Shown: positions 1 through 8,425 of the stretch, piece by piece
Layout of the letters: the number at the start of each line of letters is the position of its first letter
How positions within the stretch are numbered: the first letter of the stretch is position 1
Assembly (NCBI GenBank): GCA_964459445.1
Contig: CAYWMP010000003.1
Coordinates: 1 to 64,000 of the forward strand
Source: CAYWMP01 sp964459445
GTDB taxonomy: Bacteria; Desulfobacterota; DSM-4660; Desulfatiglandales; HGW-15
Reading direction: 5' to 3'
Length of the DNA: 64,000 nucleotides
Translations under genes and position numbers: made by a program
The notes under the pieces: generated by a model
Seen by the model: only the letters and a program-made list of their open reading frames with translations
Told to the model about the DNA's origin: nothing
The model's database searches: none

Positions 1-146
1 TCAATCCGGAATTGTCCATTTATCATTGTCAAAAGATGATGCAAATTGTCGGGGTTAGACGAATGCCCGTGGTGGAGGGCACGGACCTGGTGGGCATTAT
101 CAGTAACAGCGACATCTTTTCAAGCATGATGGAGCAGAATGACTGA
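1..146 (+). CDS. CBS-domain protein, C-terminal fragment
   Basis: Only the last 47 codons are inside the window; the gene begins upstream. In the frame starting at base 3 the peptide contains RMPVVEGTDLVGIISNSDIF, the typical end of a CBS domain (beta strand, then 'GIIS..D'). It stops with TGA at 144-146. CBS pairs bind adenosyl ligands and regulate enzymes or channels, but the partner domain is not visible. It lies convergent to the minus-strand operon that follows. Confidence 0.8.
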   Translation, partial: NPELSIYHCQKMMQIVGVRRMPVVEGTDLVGIISNSDIFSSMMEQND

Positions 147-236
147 GCAGTTGATGGAATATGATGTAGGGTAGTTTGTTGAAAAACGCGACTCAGTTCT
201 ACATCGATTATTATGGACCTTACCGGCGTTTTCTCC

Positions 237-626
237 TTATGTCTTTGGCCTGAAATTATAGGTCAAAAATTTCCGAAGCGGCCAGGGGTATAAAAGTAGA
301 GGAATGATACCCATCAGGCCTATAAATCCGGAATCAATGAATATATGGCTCGGCTTTTGAGCAAAGATCACCATGACGATGGCGTGGAGGTTGTTGGAGA
401 CGATTAAAAAGTCAATAAAGGATTTATGATTTTCAGGTGACTTGGCAATCATAACCATGACAATGCCCATGGCCATGTAAAGGCTCCCCACCATTAAGTC
501 TGTCGCGATACTTCGTGGATACCAAAGCAGTTCATCCCCAAAGAAAATCGGGATAATGAATGAGGTCAGGATATTCCCGACCCCAAAAATATAACAATAG
601 GCGGTGAGTAGTTTCTTTTTGTTCAT
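237..626 (-). CDS. small four-TM membrane protein (DUF6632-like)
   Basis: A protein of about 129 residues with four hydrophobic segments. The ATG at 626 (MNKKKLLTAYC) is preferred over a TTG 18 bases upstream. The pattern 'LYMAMGIVMVMIAKSPENHKSF' followed by 'NNLHAIVMVIFA' resembles DUF6632-type inner-membrane proteins, whose function is unknown. It is the last gene of the long minus-strand run that begins with the efflux genes. A near-identical but frameshifted copy lies at 29927-30330, so this is one of a duplicated pair. The family assignment is from memory of the pattern; the membrane topology is seen directly. Confidence 0.7.
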   Translation of the reverse strand: MNKKKLLTAYCYIFGVGNILTSFIIPIFFGDELLWYPRSIATDLMVGSLYMAMGIVMVMIAKSPENHKSFIDFLIVSNNLHAIVMVIFAQKPSHIFIDSGFIGLMGIIPLLLYPWPLRKFLTYNFRPKT

Positions 627-683
627 CTCAATTTTGAAGATCAATGATATGAATCCCTTTTTAAAAGCTGATAGACTTCACAT

Positions 684-1010
684 TTAATGTTTTCTACGGG
701 CGCGGATCATGAGGAAGATCCTAGTTCCGGAAACAGCCATACCGAGGAGTCCCAGGCTCAAAACAATCCGGTAAATGCCCCCTATTGGGCCTGCCCCATG
801 ATGAACGAGTCCGATGATCCCGTGTCTTAGCTGAGATTCTCCATCTTCTTTGTCAACGTGAGGGATAATGCTGTCTTCATGAGCGTGACTGTGAGAGACA
901 AACAACTCGCCGACACTGATGAGTAGCCCACTGCCTGCCTGAAGAATGATAAATGCCGCAAAGATGATTCCCATGGTGCGATGCAATTTCCTTAAATCTG
1001 CTTCTTTCAT
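684..1010 (-). CDS. two-TM His-containing membrane protein (PepSY-TM-like)
   Basis: A 108-residue protein with an N-terminal 'LRKLHRTMGIIFAAFIILQ' helix, a His-rich periplasmic stretch (SHSHAHEDS, LVHHGAG) and a second TM helix ending in a basic tail. The His in the first helix and the 'LHR..G' pattern recall the PepSY-associated TM family and small cytochrome-b-like proteins, so haem or metal binding is possible but not shown. It sits 39 bases upstream of the DUF6632-like gene and 150 bases downstream of the kinase gene, and is probably cotranscribed with them. Confidence 0.6.
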   Translation of the reverse strand: MKEADLRKLHRTMGIIFAAFIILQAGSGLLISVGELFVSHSHAHEDSIIPHVDKEDGESQLRHGIIGLVHHGAGPIGGIYRIVLSLGLLGMAVSGTRIFLMIRARRKH

Positions 1011-1160
1011 CTTTTGAGCTCCCGTTTTGTGATTTGATGTATTGGTGAAAGGATAGTAAGCCAGGTTTTAAGTCACTTGATTGCAGTGAAGATGTTTTTT
1101 AAAAGGCAACAAAAATGCCGGGGTGGCCTAAACGGTATCCCCCCTGTCATGGATCTTCTA

Positions 1161-3044
1161 TCAATTTCTTCTTAGTATGTTCATAGCGGTCCGAAAACCC
1201 ACTTCTTCGAATGCTTCCCAAGGATGGCGAAGAATGCCAGAGGGAAGAATCACGTATTGCCATTCTTCTTTCTTTTGGGCAGAGTCCTTTCTTAAAGTTA
1301 GGCCCCACTCGTTCACATTTCCCGTAAGTCCCCTTACACCATAGGAATTAGGATTGATATCAGCCACAGAAACGAAAGGTTTCGAGGGCGGCCGTTGACC
1401 AGATGGAGCAGAGTGACTCTGTTCGTGCATCATTTCCATATTCATCATCCCTGAGGATTGTTTTTGTGTCTCAGAGGACATTTTGGGACTTTCCGCTTTT
1501 TCTTTTGACGCAAGGAGCCACTCCTCCAGGGCGGGAAGCCGTTTCCCATAGAAGTGTGCATAGGCAGACGCCCCATAGGCCGTTACCCGAACAATTGGAT
1601 AGGAAAGGAAAGCCGGCGTTTTGACGCTGAACTTACCGTCACGAAAAACAATGGGTTCATACCCCTTCGCCACTTCTCCCAAATGGAGCCAGACATCTTC
1701 GTCTCCCTTGACCACATCACCTTCGACCCGGACCCTGAAGCGAACCTGATTTAAAAACTCCACGTATTGATGATTCGTCACCTCGGTTTCGTCCAGGAAG
1801 AAGGCATCCACGTGCACCTGTCTCCCGACTCCTGAATCCGTATTTTCAGACACCACCACTTCTCCTTCAGGGATTAAGCGCAGGGTTGTTCCATCTTTGC
1901 CGACAAGACTCTGCGGAAGTGTTCCGGCCGGTTCTAAAATGACACCGGAGGGAACGGAAGGCGGGGGTTGGGCACCTTTGTAATCGTTAGCGGGCGGTCC
2001 CTTCAACCGTGAGGTTGGTTTATCGGGTTCACCAAAAAGATGCCACAAAGCCATTCCGAGAATTGCAATTATGGCGGCGGCTATACCGGTCCAGATCCAC
2101 TTTGGATGGGAAAGGGCTGAGGAAGGCTCGGTCTTTATGGAAATTTCAGAAATGCTTTTCCCATCCAATAGGTCGATGGCTGAGAGGATTCTCTTTCGAA
2201 ATTCCTCCACGGATTCCAGCCGGTCGTTTTTGTCCTCGGCCGTGGCGCTTTGAATAATCCGGTCCAATTCCTCAAAAAAAAGGGTGCCGGGATTTGGCAG
2301 GCTTGCGCGTTTGAAAGGAATAGTCTTAGAGGTCATTTTACCGTCGATGGCCTCAAATAGGATCTTGCCAAGTGAATAGATGTCCGCCCGATGGTCCGTT
2401 CTCCGGAGGTCGAAAAAGTGCTCAGGAGACATATAGGGGGGCGTGCCTTTAACATCAACGGACGTGGTTACCGGCTTCATTAGAGTGGAGCGAGCCAAAC
2501 CGAAATCGGCGATCTTGGGCGTTTTTCCGTCCATGAGGACGTTGGCGGGTTTCATGTCACGGTGGATGATTTTACCTTTGTGCAAAGCCTCGACACCGTC
2601 GAGCACCGGTATGAAGTAGGTAAGCAGCCACTCTCTGGTAAGATCCTCTTCAGGGTGAAACCCGTCCTCCGACATGGTTGATTTGAGCGTGCCGCCCGGA
2701 ATGAACTCCATGACAATATATTCAACAGATACATCCTCGTCGGCCTCTTTTAATAATAGAGAACCGTAATCATATATTTGCAGGATGTTCGGATGGCGAA
2801 TCTGGGCCATGGCCTGAACCTCATTGCGGAATCTTTGAAGGCCGATTTCGAACTCCTCTTCATCGTCTTTAATGGATTCCAGCCATTCCTGGGATATGAT
2901 TTTTATGGCCACATCTCGCTTTAGATGGATCTGATGGGCACGGTAAACTTCGCCCATGCCGCCCTTGGCAATGAATTCAAGGATCACCCATTTATCGTTG
3001 ACTACCGCGCCTATTTGAAGTGTGTGTTCTGAGTTCTTGTTCAT
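1161..3044 (-). CDS. Ser/Thr protein kinase with C-terminal FGE-sulfatase-like domain
   Basis: A 627-residue membrane protein. Residues about 18-300 form a Hanks-type kinase: glycine loop KGGMGEVYRA (27-36), catalytic Lys48, HRDMKPAN (161-168) and DFG (180-182). A single TM helix follows at about 315-338 (WIWTGIAAAIIAILGMALW). The C-terminal part carries the formylglycine-generating-enzyme/SUMF1-like fold signature (FLDETEVTNHQYVEF, YGKRLPALEEW, GLTGNVNEWG, GFRTA) and contains a Met/His-rich insert (SSGMMNMEMMHEQSHS). It therefore has a cytoplasmic kinase and an exported sensor-like domain. With the PP2C gene upstream it forms a kinase-phosphatase pair at the end of the efflux operon. The FGE-like domain may bind ligands rather than act catalytically. 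Confidence 0.9.
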   Translation of the reverse strand: MNKNSEHTLQIGAVVNDKWVILEFIAKGGMGEVYRAHQIHLKRDVAIKIISQEWLESIKDDEEEFEIGLQRFRNEVQAMAQIRHPNILQIYDYGSLLLKEADEDVSVEYIVMEFIPGGTLKSTMSEDGFHPEEDLTREWLLTYFIPVLDGVEALHKGKIIHRDMKPANVLMDGKTPKIADFGLARSTLMKPVTTSVDVKGTPPYMSPEHFFDLRRTDHRADIYSLGKILFEAIDGKMTSKTIPFKRASLPNPGTLFFEELDRIIQSATAEDKNDRLESVEEFRKRILSAIDLLDGKSISEISIKTEPSSALSHPKWIWTGIAAAIIAILGMALWHLFGEPDKPTSRLKGPPANDYKGAQPPPSVPSGVILEPAGTLPQSLVGKDGTTLRLIPEGEVVVSENTDSGVGRQVHVDAFFLDETEVTNHQYVEFLNQVRFRVRVEGDVVKGDEDVWLHLGEVAKGYEPIVFRDGKFSVKTPAFLSYPIVRVTAYGASAYAHFYGKRLPALEEWLLASKEKAESPKMSSETQKQSSGMMNMEMMHEQSHSAPSGQRPPSKPFVSVADINPNSYGVRGLTGNVNEWGLTLRKDSAQKKEEWQYVILPSGILRHPWEAFEEVGFRTAMNILRRN

Positions 3045-3166
3045 GATTTGTGGCTCTCAAATTTTACATATCCCACTCCCTCACTTAGTATCATAAATGT
3101 GTCATAGGGAGCGATGTTTGGAGAAGATATGATTGGGCCTCCTATTGAGCGAAAACATTGAGAAAG

Positions 3167-3943
3167 CTAAAGCCAAATCACGATGACAGTAACATTATCT
3201 TTCCCGCCCCCGCGAAGCGCTTTTCGGACCAATTGGTCGCATGCGTCGTGGGGAGGATAACAATCCCGAAGAATTCCCATGATCTCTTCATCCGCAACCG
3301 CATTGTAAAGCCCGTCGCTACATAACAAAAATATATCTCCTTTCTTTATTTTTTCAGTCCTGGTCTGGACTTCATCCAGTCCTCCGCCGATAGCCTGGGT
3401 CAGGGCGGAGCGCATGGGATGATTGGCGATCTCATCGGGTTTGAGATATCCCATTTCAACCGAAAGCTGTGCCATGGTATGATCCTCGGTCAATTGATCC
3501 ATGGCGCCGTTGCGCAAACGGTAAATCCTGCTGTCACCCACGTGTGCAAGCAGGGCCGCCTTATGTACAAGAACAAGCACCGAGAGGGTCGTGCCCATAT
3601 TGCGACATTCATCGTTCTTTTCACCGAAACTCAGAATTTTATCATGCGTATTGCGGATGACTTTTTCAAGAAGCCGCAGTCTTGATTCTGGAAAACTCAT
3701 GCCATCCTGCACATCAGCAGTTTCAGAATAATAGTCATAGAGCCCTTCACATGCCATTTTGCTCGCTGTCTCGCCCGCAAGATGACCTCCCATGCCATCG
3801 GCAACCGCAAAAATCATTCCCTTGGTGCGGGTGTCATAGTCCCTATTCGAATTATCGACGATTAGATAACTGTCCTCGTTATTTTCACGTTTGAGTCCGA
3901 TGTCGGTTTTTGCACACGCCCTGATATTCTCTAGTCGTTTCAT
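3167..3943 (-). CDS. PP2C-family Ser/Thr phosphatase
   Basis: A 258-residue cytosolic phosphatase of the Stp/PrpC type. The metal-binding and catalytic motifs appear in family order: 'GLKRENNEDSYL' with the first Asp, 'FAVADGMGGHLAGE', 'MGTTLSVLVL', 'HVGDSRIYRLR', 'LLCSDGLYNAV' and 'GGKDNVTVI'. Length matches stand-alone bacterial PP2C enzymes. It lies 35 bases after the histidine kinase gene and 122 bases before the Ser/Thr kinase gene, so it probably removes phosphate placed by that kinase. Confidence 0.93.
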   Translation of the reverse strand: MKRLENIRACAKTDIGLKRENNEDSYLIVDNSNRDYDTRTKGMIFAVADGMGGHLAGETASKMACEGLYDYYSETADVQDGMSFPESRLRLLEKVIRNTHDKILSFGEKNDECRNMGTTLSVLVLVHKAALLAHVGDSRIYRLRNGAMDQLTEDHTMAQLSVEMGYLKPDEIANHPMRSALTQAIGGGLDEVQTRTEKIKKGDIFLLCSDGLYNAVADEEIMGILRDCYPPHDACDQLVRKALRGGGKDNVTVIVIWL

Positions 3944-3978
3944 TTTTTAACAAGTTCGTTCAGTTGAAATTTGCCATT

Positions 3979-5037
3979 TCAGATAGGTTCTGATGAGGCT
4001 ACGCTAGTAATGGTCCGCTCCTTTTTGAACTGATAGGGAAACCAAAGAGTGAAGGTTACACCCTTCTCCGGGTTGGAATGGAAAGAAATTCTGCCTGCGT
4101 GGGCATCCACGATCTTTTTCACAATACCCAATCCAAGACCTGTCCCTCCCTTTTTTGTTGAAAAGAAAGGATGAAAGACACTCCCGTGAAACTCCTCCTC
4201 TATTCCGCTACCGGTATCAACGATCTTGAGTTCCACGCAATCACCATTCGATCGGGAGCTTATCAGAACGCGTTCACCTTCCGCAGATGCCTGGATAGCA
4301 TTGGTCGTCAGGTTTAAGAGAACCTGTTTGATCCTGGGACCATCCAACGAAAGAACGGGCAATGAAGGGTTCAGATCTACCTTCAGTTCCACATTGGTCT
4401 CTCTGGCCATGGGTTGCGCTACTTCTACAGTTTCAATAACCAACCTATTCACATCTGTTTGCACAAGCCGAAGTTCCAGGGGCTTTCCGAAGTCCAGCAT
4501 AGCCCTGACCATGGATTCCAAACGGGCTGCTTCTCGTCTCACGATGTCGAGTTTATTCTGATTACGGTCGTCCTGCGAAAGATCCCTGGATACTTGTCCG
4601 GCAAACCCTCCGATAGCCATAAGGGGAGTTTTCATATCGTGGGCTATCTCTGAAACAGCTCTTCCTACAGCCGCAAGACTCCTAGCCTGAAGGAGTTTTC
4701 TGTGTCTTTTTCTCTCCCTCTCAACCAAAAAGCCGAGAAGAAGTGCAATGATAATAAACAGTGCCCCTTCCAGTGTCCTGTCAAAATCCTCGACCGAGAA
4801 TCCTTGCCACCTTAAGATCATGTATGGAAGATAGAATATGAAGACGCTCACTACGACATATAATGCCCCTTTGAGTCCAAACCAAAAAGTTCCCAGTATT
4901 AGCGGAAGATAGAATAGAGTCCGATAGAGTGCATGGTGGTATTTAAGTTCATGGAGAGTGAAATAGTGCAGAAAGAGGATACTGCCAATCATAGCGGTGA
5001 CAATAGCCACTCTATACCAGTCTTTACCTTTGGGCAT
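3979..5037 (-). CDS. membrane sensor histidine kinase
   Basis: A 352-residue kinase. Residues 1-105 hold about four membrane segments with little extracytoplasmic sequence. The HisKA domain carries phospho-acceptor His133 in SEIAHDMKTPL, and the HATPase domain has NLTTNAIQAS, IVDTGSGIEEE and GGTGLGLGIVKK. No response regulator is adjacent, so it is an orphan kinase; it might act on the sigma-54 activator at 57 kb or the single receiver protein at 41 kb. Its membrane domain resembles that of the universal-stress fusion at 18691-19605 (shared 'YFxPxILGxxxGxK' region). It lies 74 bases downstream of the RND gene. Confidence 0.92.
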   Translation of the reverse strand: MPKGKDWYRVAIVTAMIGSILFLHYFTLHELKYHHALYRTLFYLPLILGTFWFGLKGALYVVVSVFIFYLPYMILRWQGFSVEDFDRTLEGALFIIIALLLGFLVERERKRHRKLLQARSLAAVGRAVSEIAHDMKTPLMAIGGFAGQVSRDLSQDDRNQNKLDIVRREAARLESMVRAMLDFGKPLELRLVQTDVNRLVIETVEVAQPMARETNVELKVDLNPSLPVLSLDGPRIKQVLLNLTTNAIQASAEGERVLISSRSNGDCVELKIVDTGSGIEEEFHGSVFHPFFSTKKGGTGLGLGIVKKIVDAHAGRISFHSNPEKGVTFTLWFPYQFKKERTITSVASSEPI

Positions 5038-5111
5038 TATTGACTCCGAAACTCACGGAGAGACCCCTGTCCCCTGTCACTCAAACTGCGTTTGTCACTT
5101 CAAAATAAATT

Positions 5112-8100
5112 TTACGCAGCCCCAGATTTCCTTTTATTCAACCAGTAAAAAAGAACAGGTATCAAAATCAGATTCGTCATTGTGGCCGTGACCATCCCTC
5201 CGACGGTGGGAACGGCGATAGGCTTCATGACTTCAGATCCGGCGCCGGTTGAGATCATCACGGCCATCAAGGCCAGAATGGTGGTGGCGGTCGTCATGAC
5301 GATGGGCCGGACCCTTAAGAGGGCCGCATCAACAATTAGATCTTTAAGGGGCCTGTTCTCGCCTTCAGCATTTTTTCTTTGAAGCAAGTACTCCACCATG
5401 ACAATGCCTGCTTCTACCGCCACACCGAAAAGTGCAATGTATCCAACCCATACGGCGGTTGAAAATTTGTATCCCAGGAAAAACTGGAGCCAGATCCCGC
5501 CGACAAAGGCAAAAGGCACGGCCAGAAGCAGAATCACAGCAGCAGACAGAGACTTGAACTTCAAATAGAGGAGCATGAATATGGCCAGTACGCAGATAGG
5601 GACCACGATCATGAGCCTTTTTCTGGATTGGATCTCAAATTCATACTGACCGCTCCAGGTGATGAAATAGCCCTGAGGAAATTTGACGGCAGATTTGACG
5701 ATCCGGTCGGCCTCCTTCACGAAATCGACGATGCCTGTTTCTTCCGTGTCCACGTCCACAAAGATCCGGACATAGAGCAGGGTGTCTTCGCTGGCGATTT
5801 TTGCCGGTCCGGGAACCCGGACAATCCGGGCCAATTGATCGAGCGGTACTTTGTATCCCAGGGGTGAGTCCACCATAGTTCTTTTGACCGCCTCCACATT
5901 GTCCCGCAATTCCCGCATGTATCTCACTCTTACGGGATAACGCTCTCTCCCCTCGACCGTTGTGGTGATGTTCATACCGCCCAAAGCGGTCATGATGAGG
6001 GACTGGACATCGCCTACTTTAATGCCGTGTCGGGCCACTTCCTTTCTGTCTATTTCGATTTCCAGGTAGGGTTTGTTCCCGACTCTTTCCGCATAGGGGT
6101 TGACAGCCCCGGGAATCCTGCGAATTATATTTTCTACTTCCAGGGCAATGCGCTCTATCTCCTTGAGATCCGTACCGAAGATTTTGACGCCCACAGGGGT
6201 TTGAATGCCGGTGGAAAGCATATCGATTCGATTGCGGATGGGTTGGGTCATAATAGGACTGACGCCCGGTATCTGTGTCTTTTTTATGATCTCGCTGACC
6301 AACCTCGCTTTGGTCAACCCCGGGCGCCATTGATTCTCAGGCTTCAGAATAATGATAGCCTCGATCATCCCTACGGGCGCAGGGTCCGTAGGAGTCTCCG
6401 CACGCCCAAGCTTTCCCACGACCGTGACGACTTCGGGAAATTCCTTGATTGTGGAAGTCTGTTTAGTCAGGACTTCTTTTACCTGGGTCAGAGAGGCACC
6501 CGGCAGCAGGACCGGCATGTAGAGAAGGTCTCCCTCATTCAGCGGGGGCATGAACTCACTTTTGATGCCGGGCAGGCCCGCCTCCAGTTTGCCGAATACC
6601 TTATGGGCCAAAGGAATTTTGTCCATGGGGAGGATCTTCGCGAGAGGGGCGGTGACGAGCTTTGCTCCGATCATGGGGAAGAGACTGATGAGCACGAAAA
6701 CAAGGGAAACCAGGATGACAATAAAGCGGTGATTAAGACTAAACCGCAAAACCGGTCGATAGAACCATTGCAGTACCCTGGTGATCGGGTGTCTCTCGGG
6801 CGGTCTCATTTTGCGGCCCAAAACCATCGCACAGAGCAGAGGAATAATGGTGATGGACAGCAATGCCGCGCTTCCCATGGCAGAGATGGTGGTCAGGGCC
6901 AAGGGCTTAAAGAGTTTTCCGGATTGGCCGGTGAGGGTAAAAATAGTGATAAAGGCGGTGATAATGATCAACATGGAAAAGAAGATGGGCGCCCCTACTT
7001 CGCGAGCCGCTTGCAGGGCTATTTCGGATTTACCCTTTTCCGTGGGGCTGGTGCCGATGTGTCTCGCGATATTCTCGGTCATCACAATGCCGGCATCTAC
7101 CATCACGCCGATGGAGAGGGCCAGTCCTCCGAGGGACATGATATTGGATGGGACTTTCAAGAGATACATAACCAGGAAAGACATGAGGATTCCCACCGGC
7201 AAGATGACGGAGATGATAAAGCTGCTGCGGATCTGCCCCATGAAAACAAGAATCACTGCGACCGCGATAATAAGGGCCTGCACAAGGGCCTCTTTAAGCG
7301 TATTAACCGCACGGTAAATCAACTCGGAACGATCGTAATAGCCAAGAAGCCGGACGCCAGGCGGAAGCCCCGGTTTTATTTCTTCAATCTTCCCCTTCAC
7401 GCCTTCGATCACCTTTAAAGGGTTCTCTCCGTAGCGCATCAGGACAATCCCGCCTACGGTCTCATTGCCGTCTTTGACGAGGGCCCCCCGGCGGAACTCC
7501 GGTCCGAGGGAGATAAGGCCGATGTTCTTCACAAATATCGGAACACCGCTATGGGACCCAATGACGATGTTTTCTATGTCTTCAACACTCCTGATGAATC
7601 CAAGTCCTCGCACAATCCATTCCGCGCCGCCTTCCTCAATCACCTTGGCCCCCACATCGATGTTGCTCTCTTTGACCGCCCGGATCAGTTTTCCCATGGG
7701 GATGTTGTAGGAGAGCATTTTGTTGGGGTCCACGTCGATCTGGTACTGCTTCACGTAGCCCCCGACGCTGGCAACTTCGCTTACGCCCTTAACGGCCGTG
7801 AGTTGGAATTTTACGAACCAGTCCTGGAGAGACCTCAGTTCCGCCAGATTGTATTGAGATCGAATAAGAGGCTTCCCGCTTTCAGGACATTTGCCCGGCC
7901 CGTCATAGACTTTGTCGGGATGATCCGGGCAATAATACCCGTTTTCCAGGGTGTACCAGAATATCTGTCCAAGAGCCGTTGCATCGGGACCCAGGACAGG
8001 GACAATGCCTTGAGGGAGATCCTTCTGGGCCAGATTAATCCGTTCAAGGACCCGGGTCCGGGACCAATAGAAGTCGATCTTGTCCTCGAATACGATGTTG

Positions 8101-8378
8101 ATCATCCCGAAACCGAACATGGAGTTAGAACGAATGACCTCCACGCCGGGAATGCCGAGCATATTAATAGTCAGGGGGTAGACCACCTGGTCTTCCACAT
8201 CCTTGGGGCTCCTGCCGGGCCAATCCACAAAAACGATCTGTTGATTCACCCCGATGTCGGGGATGGCATCGATCGGGGTGTTTCTTACCGCCCAGAACCC
8301 GGTTCCTAGTATCGCGACCAAAAAGGCGATCACGATAAAGCGGTTGGTCATGCACCATGTGATGATTCCATTTATCAT
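5112..8378 (-). CDS. cusA: CusA/CzcA-family heavy-metal RND efflux pump
   Basis: A 1088-residue inner-membrane proton-driven pump of the HME-RND family, full length with two TM1+TM2-7 halves. Diagnostic sequences are 'PDIGVNQQIVFVDWPGRSP' near the N-terminus, 'IGVMVDAGIVMTENIARH' in TM4 and 'FMPPLNEGDLLYMPVLLPG'. 'MLSTGIQTPVGVKIFG' is the form usual in Cu(I)/Ag(I) pumps. The first porter domain carries an insert, 'YYCPDHPDKVYDGPGKCPES', that looks like the HMBD metal-binding motif normally found at the N-terminus of CusB partners. It is third in the operon after the CusC and CusB homologues. The metal is inferred from subtype and neighbours. Confidence 0.95.
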   Translation of the reverse strand: MINGIITWCMTNRFIVIAFLVAILGTGFWAVRNTPIDAIPDIGVNQQIVFVDWPGRSPKDVEDQVVYPLTINMLGIPGVEVIRSNSMFGFGMINIVFEDKIDFYWSRTRVLERINLAQKDLPQGIVPVLGPDATALGQIFWYTLENGYYCPDHPDKVYDGPGKCPESGKPLIRSQYNLAELRSLQDWFVKFQLTAVKGVSEVASVGGYVKQYQIDVDPNKMLSYNIPMGKLIRAVKESNIDVGAKVIEEGGAEWIVRGLGFIRSVEDIENIVIGSHSGVPIFVKNIGLISLGPEFRRGALVKDGNETVGGIVLMRYGENPLKVIEGVKGKIEEIKPGLPPGVRLLGYYDRSELIYRAVNTLKEALVQALIIAVAVILVFMGQIRSSFIISVILPVGILMSFLVMYLLKVPSNIMSLGGLALSIGVMVDAGIVMTENIARHIGTSPTEKGKSEIALQAAREVGAPIFFSMLIIITAFITIFTLTGQSGKLFKPLALTTISAMGSAALLSITIIPLLCAMVLGRKMRPPERHPITRVLQWFYRPVLRFSLNHRFIVILVSLVFVLISLFPMIGAKLVTAPLAKILPMDKIPLAHKVFGKLEAGLPGIKSEFMPPLNEGDLLYMPVLLPGASLTQVKEVLTKQTSTIKEFPEVVTVVGKLGRAETPTDPAPVGMIEAIIILKPENQWRPGLTKARLVSEIIKKTQIPGVSPIMTQPIRNRIDMLSTGIQTPVGVKIFGTDLKEIERIALEVENIIRRIPGAVNPYAERVGNKPYLEIEIDRKEVARHGIKVGDVQSLIMTALGGMNITTTVEGRERYPVRVRYMRELRDNVEAVKRTMVDSPLGYKVPLDQLARIVRVPGPAKIASEDTLLYVRIFVDVDTEETGIVDFVKEADRIVKSAVKFPQGYFITWSGQYEFEIQSRKRLMIVVPICVLAIFMLLYLKFKSLSAAVILLLAVPFAFVGGIWLQFFLGYKFSTAVWVGYIALFGVAVEAGIVMVEYLLQRKNAEGENRPLKDLIVDAALLRVRPIVMTTATTILALMAVMISTGAGSEVMKPIAVPTVGGMVTATMTNLILIPVLFYWLNKRKSGAA

Positions 8379-8425
8379 GGGGTGTTACACCATTTGTTTC
8401 GAGTTTCCAGTATCAAATTTCCGTT

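Noticed and set aside
1054..1068. GGATAGTAAGCCAGG as another operator
   Set aside because: Only the left half matches and no -24/-12 element lies at the expected distance.
6027..7418. 463-codon plus-strand open frame inside the RND pump gene
   Set aside because: Antisense to a full-length, well-matched CusA gene; composition is that of a shadow frame and there is no ribosome site or family similarity.
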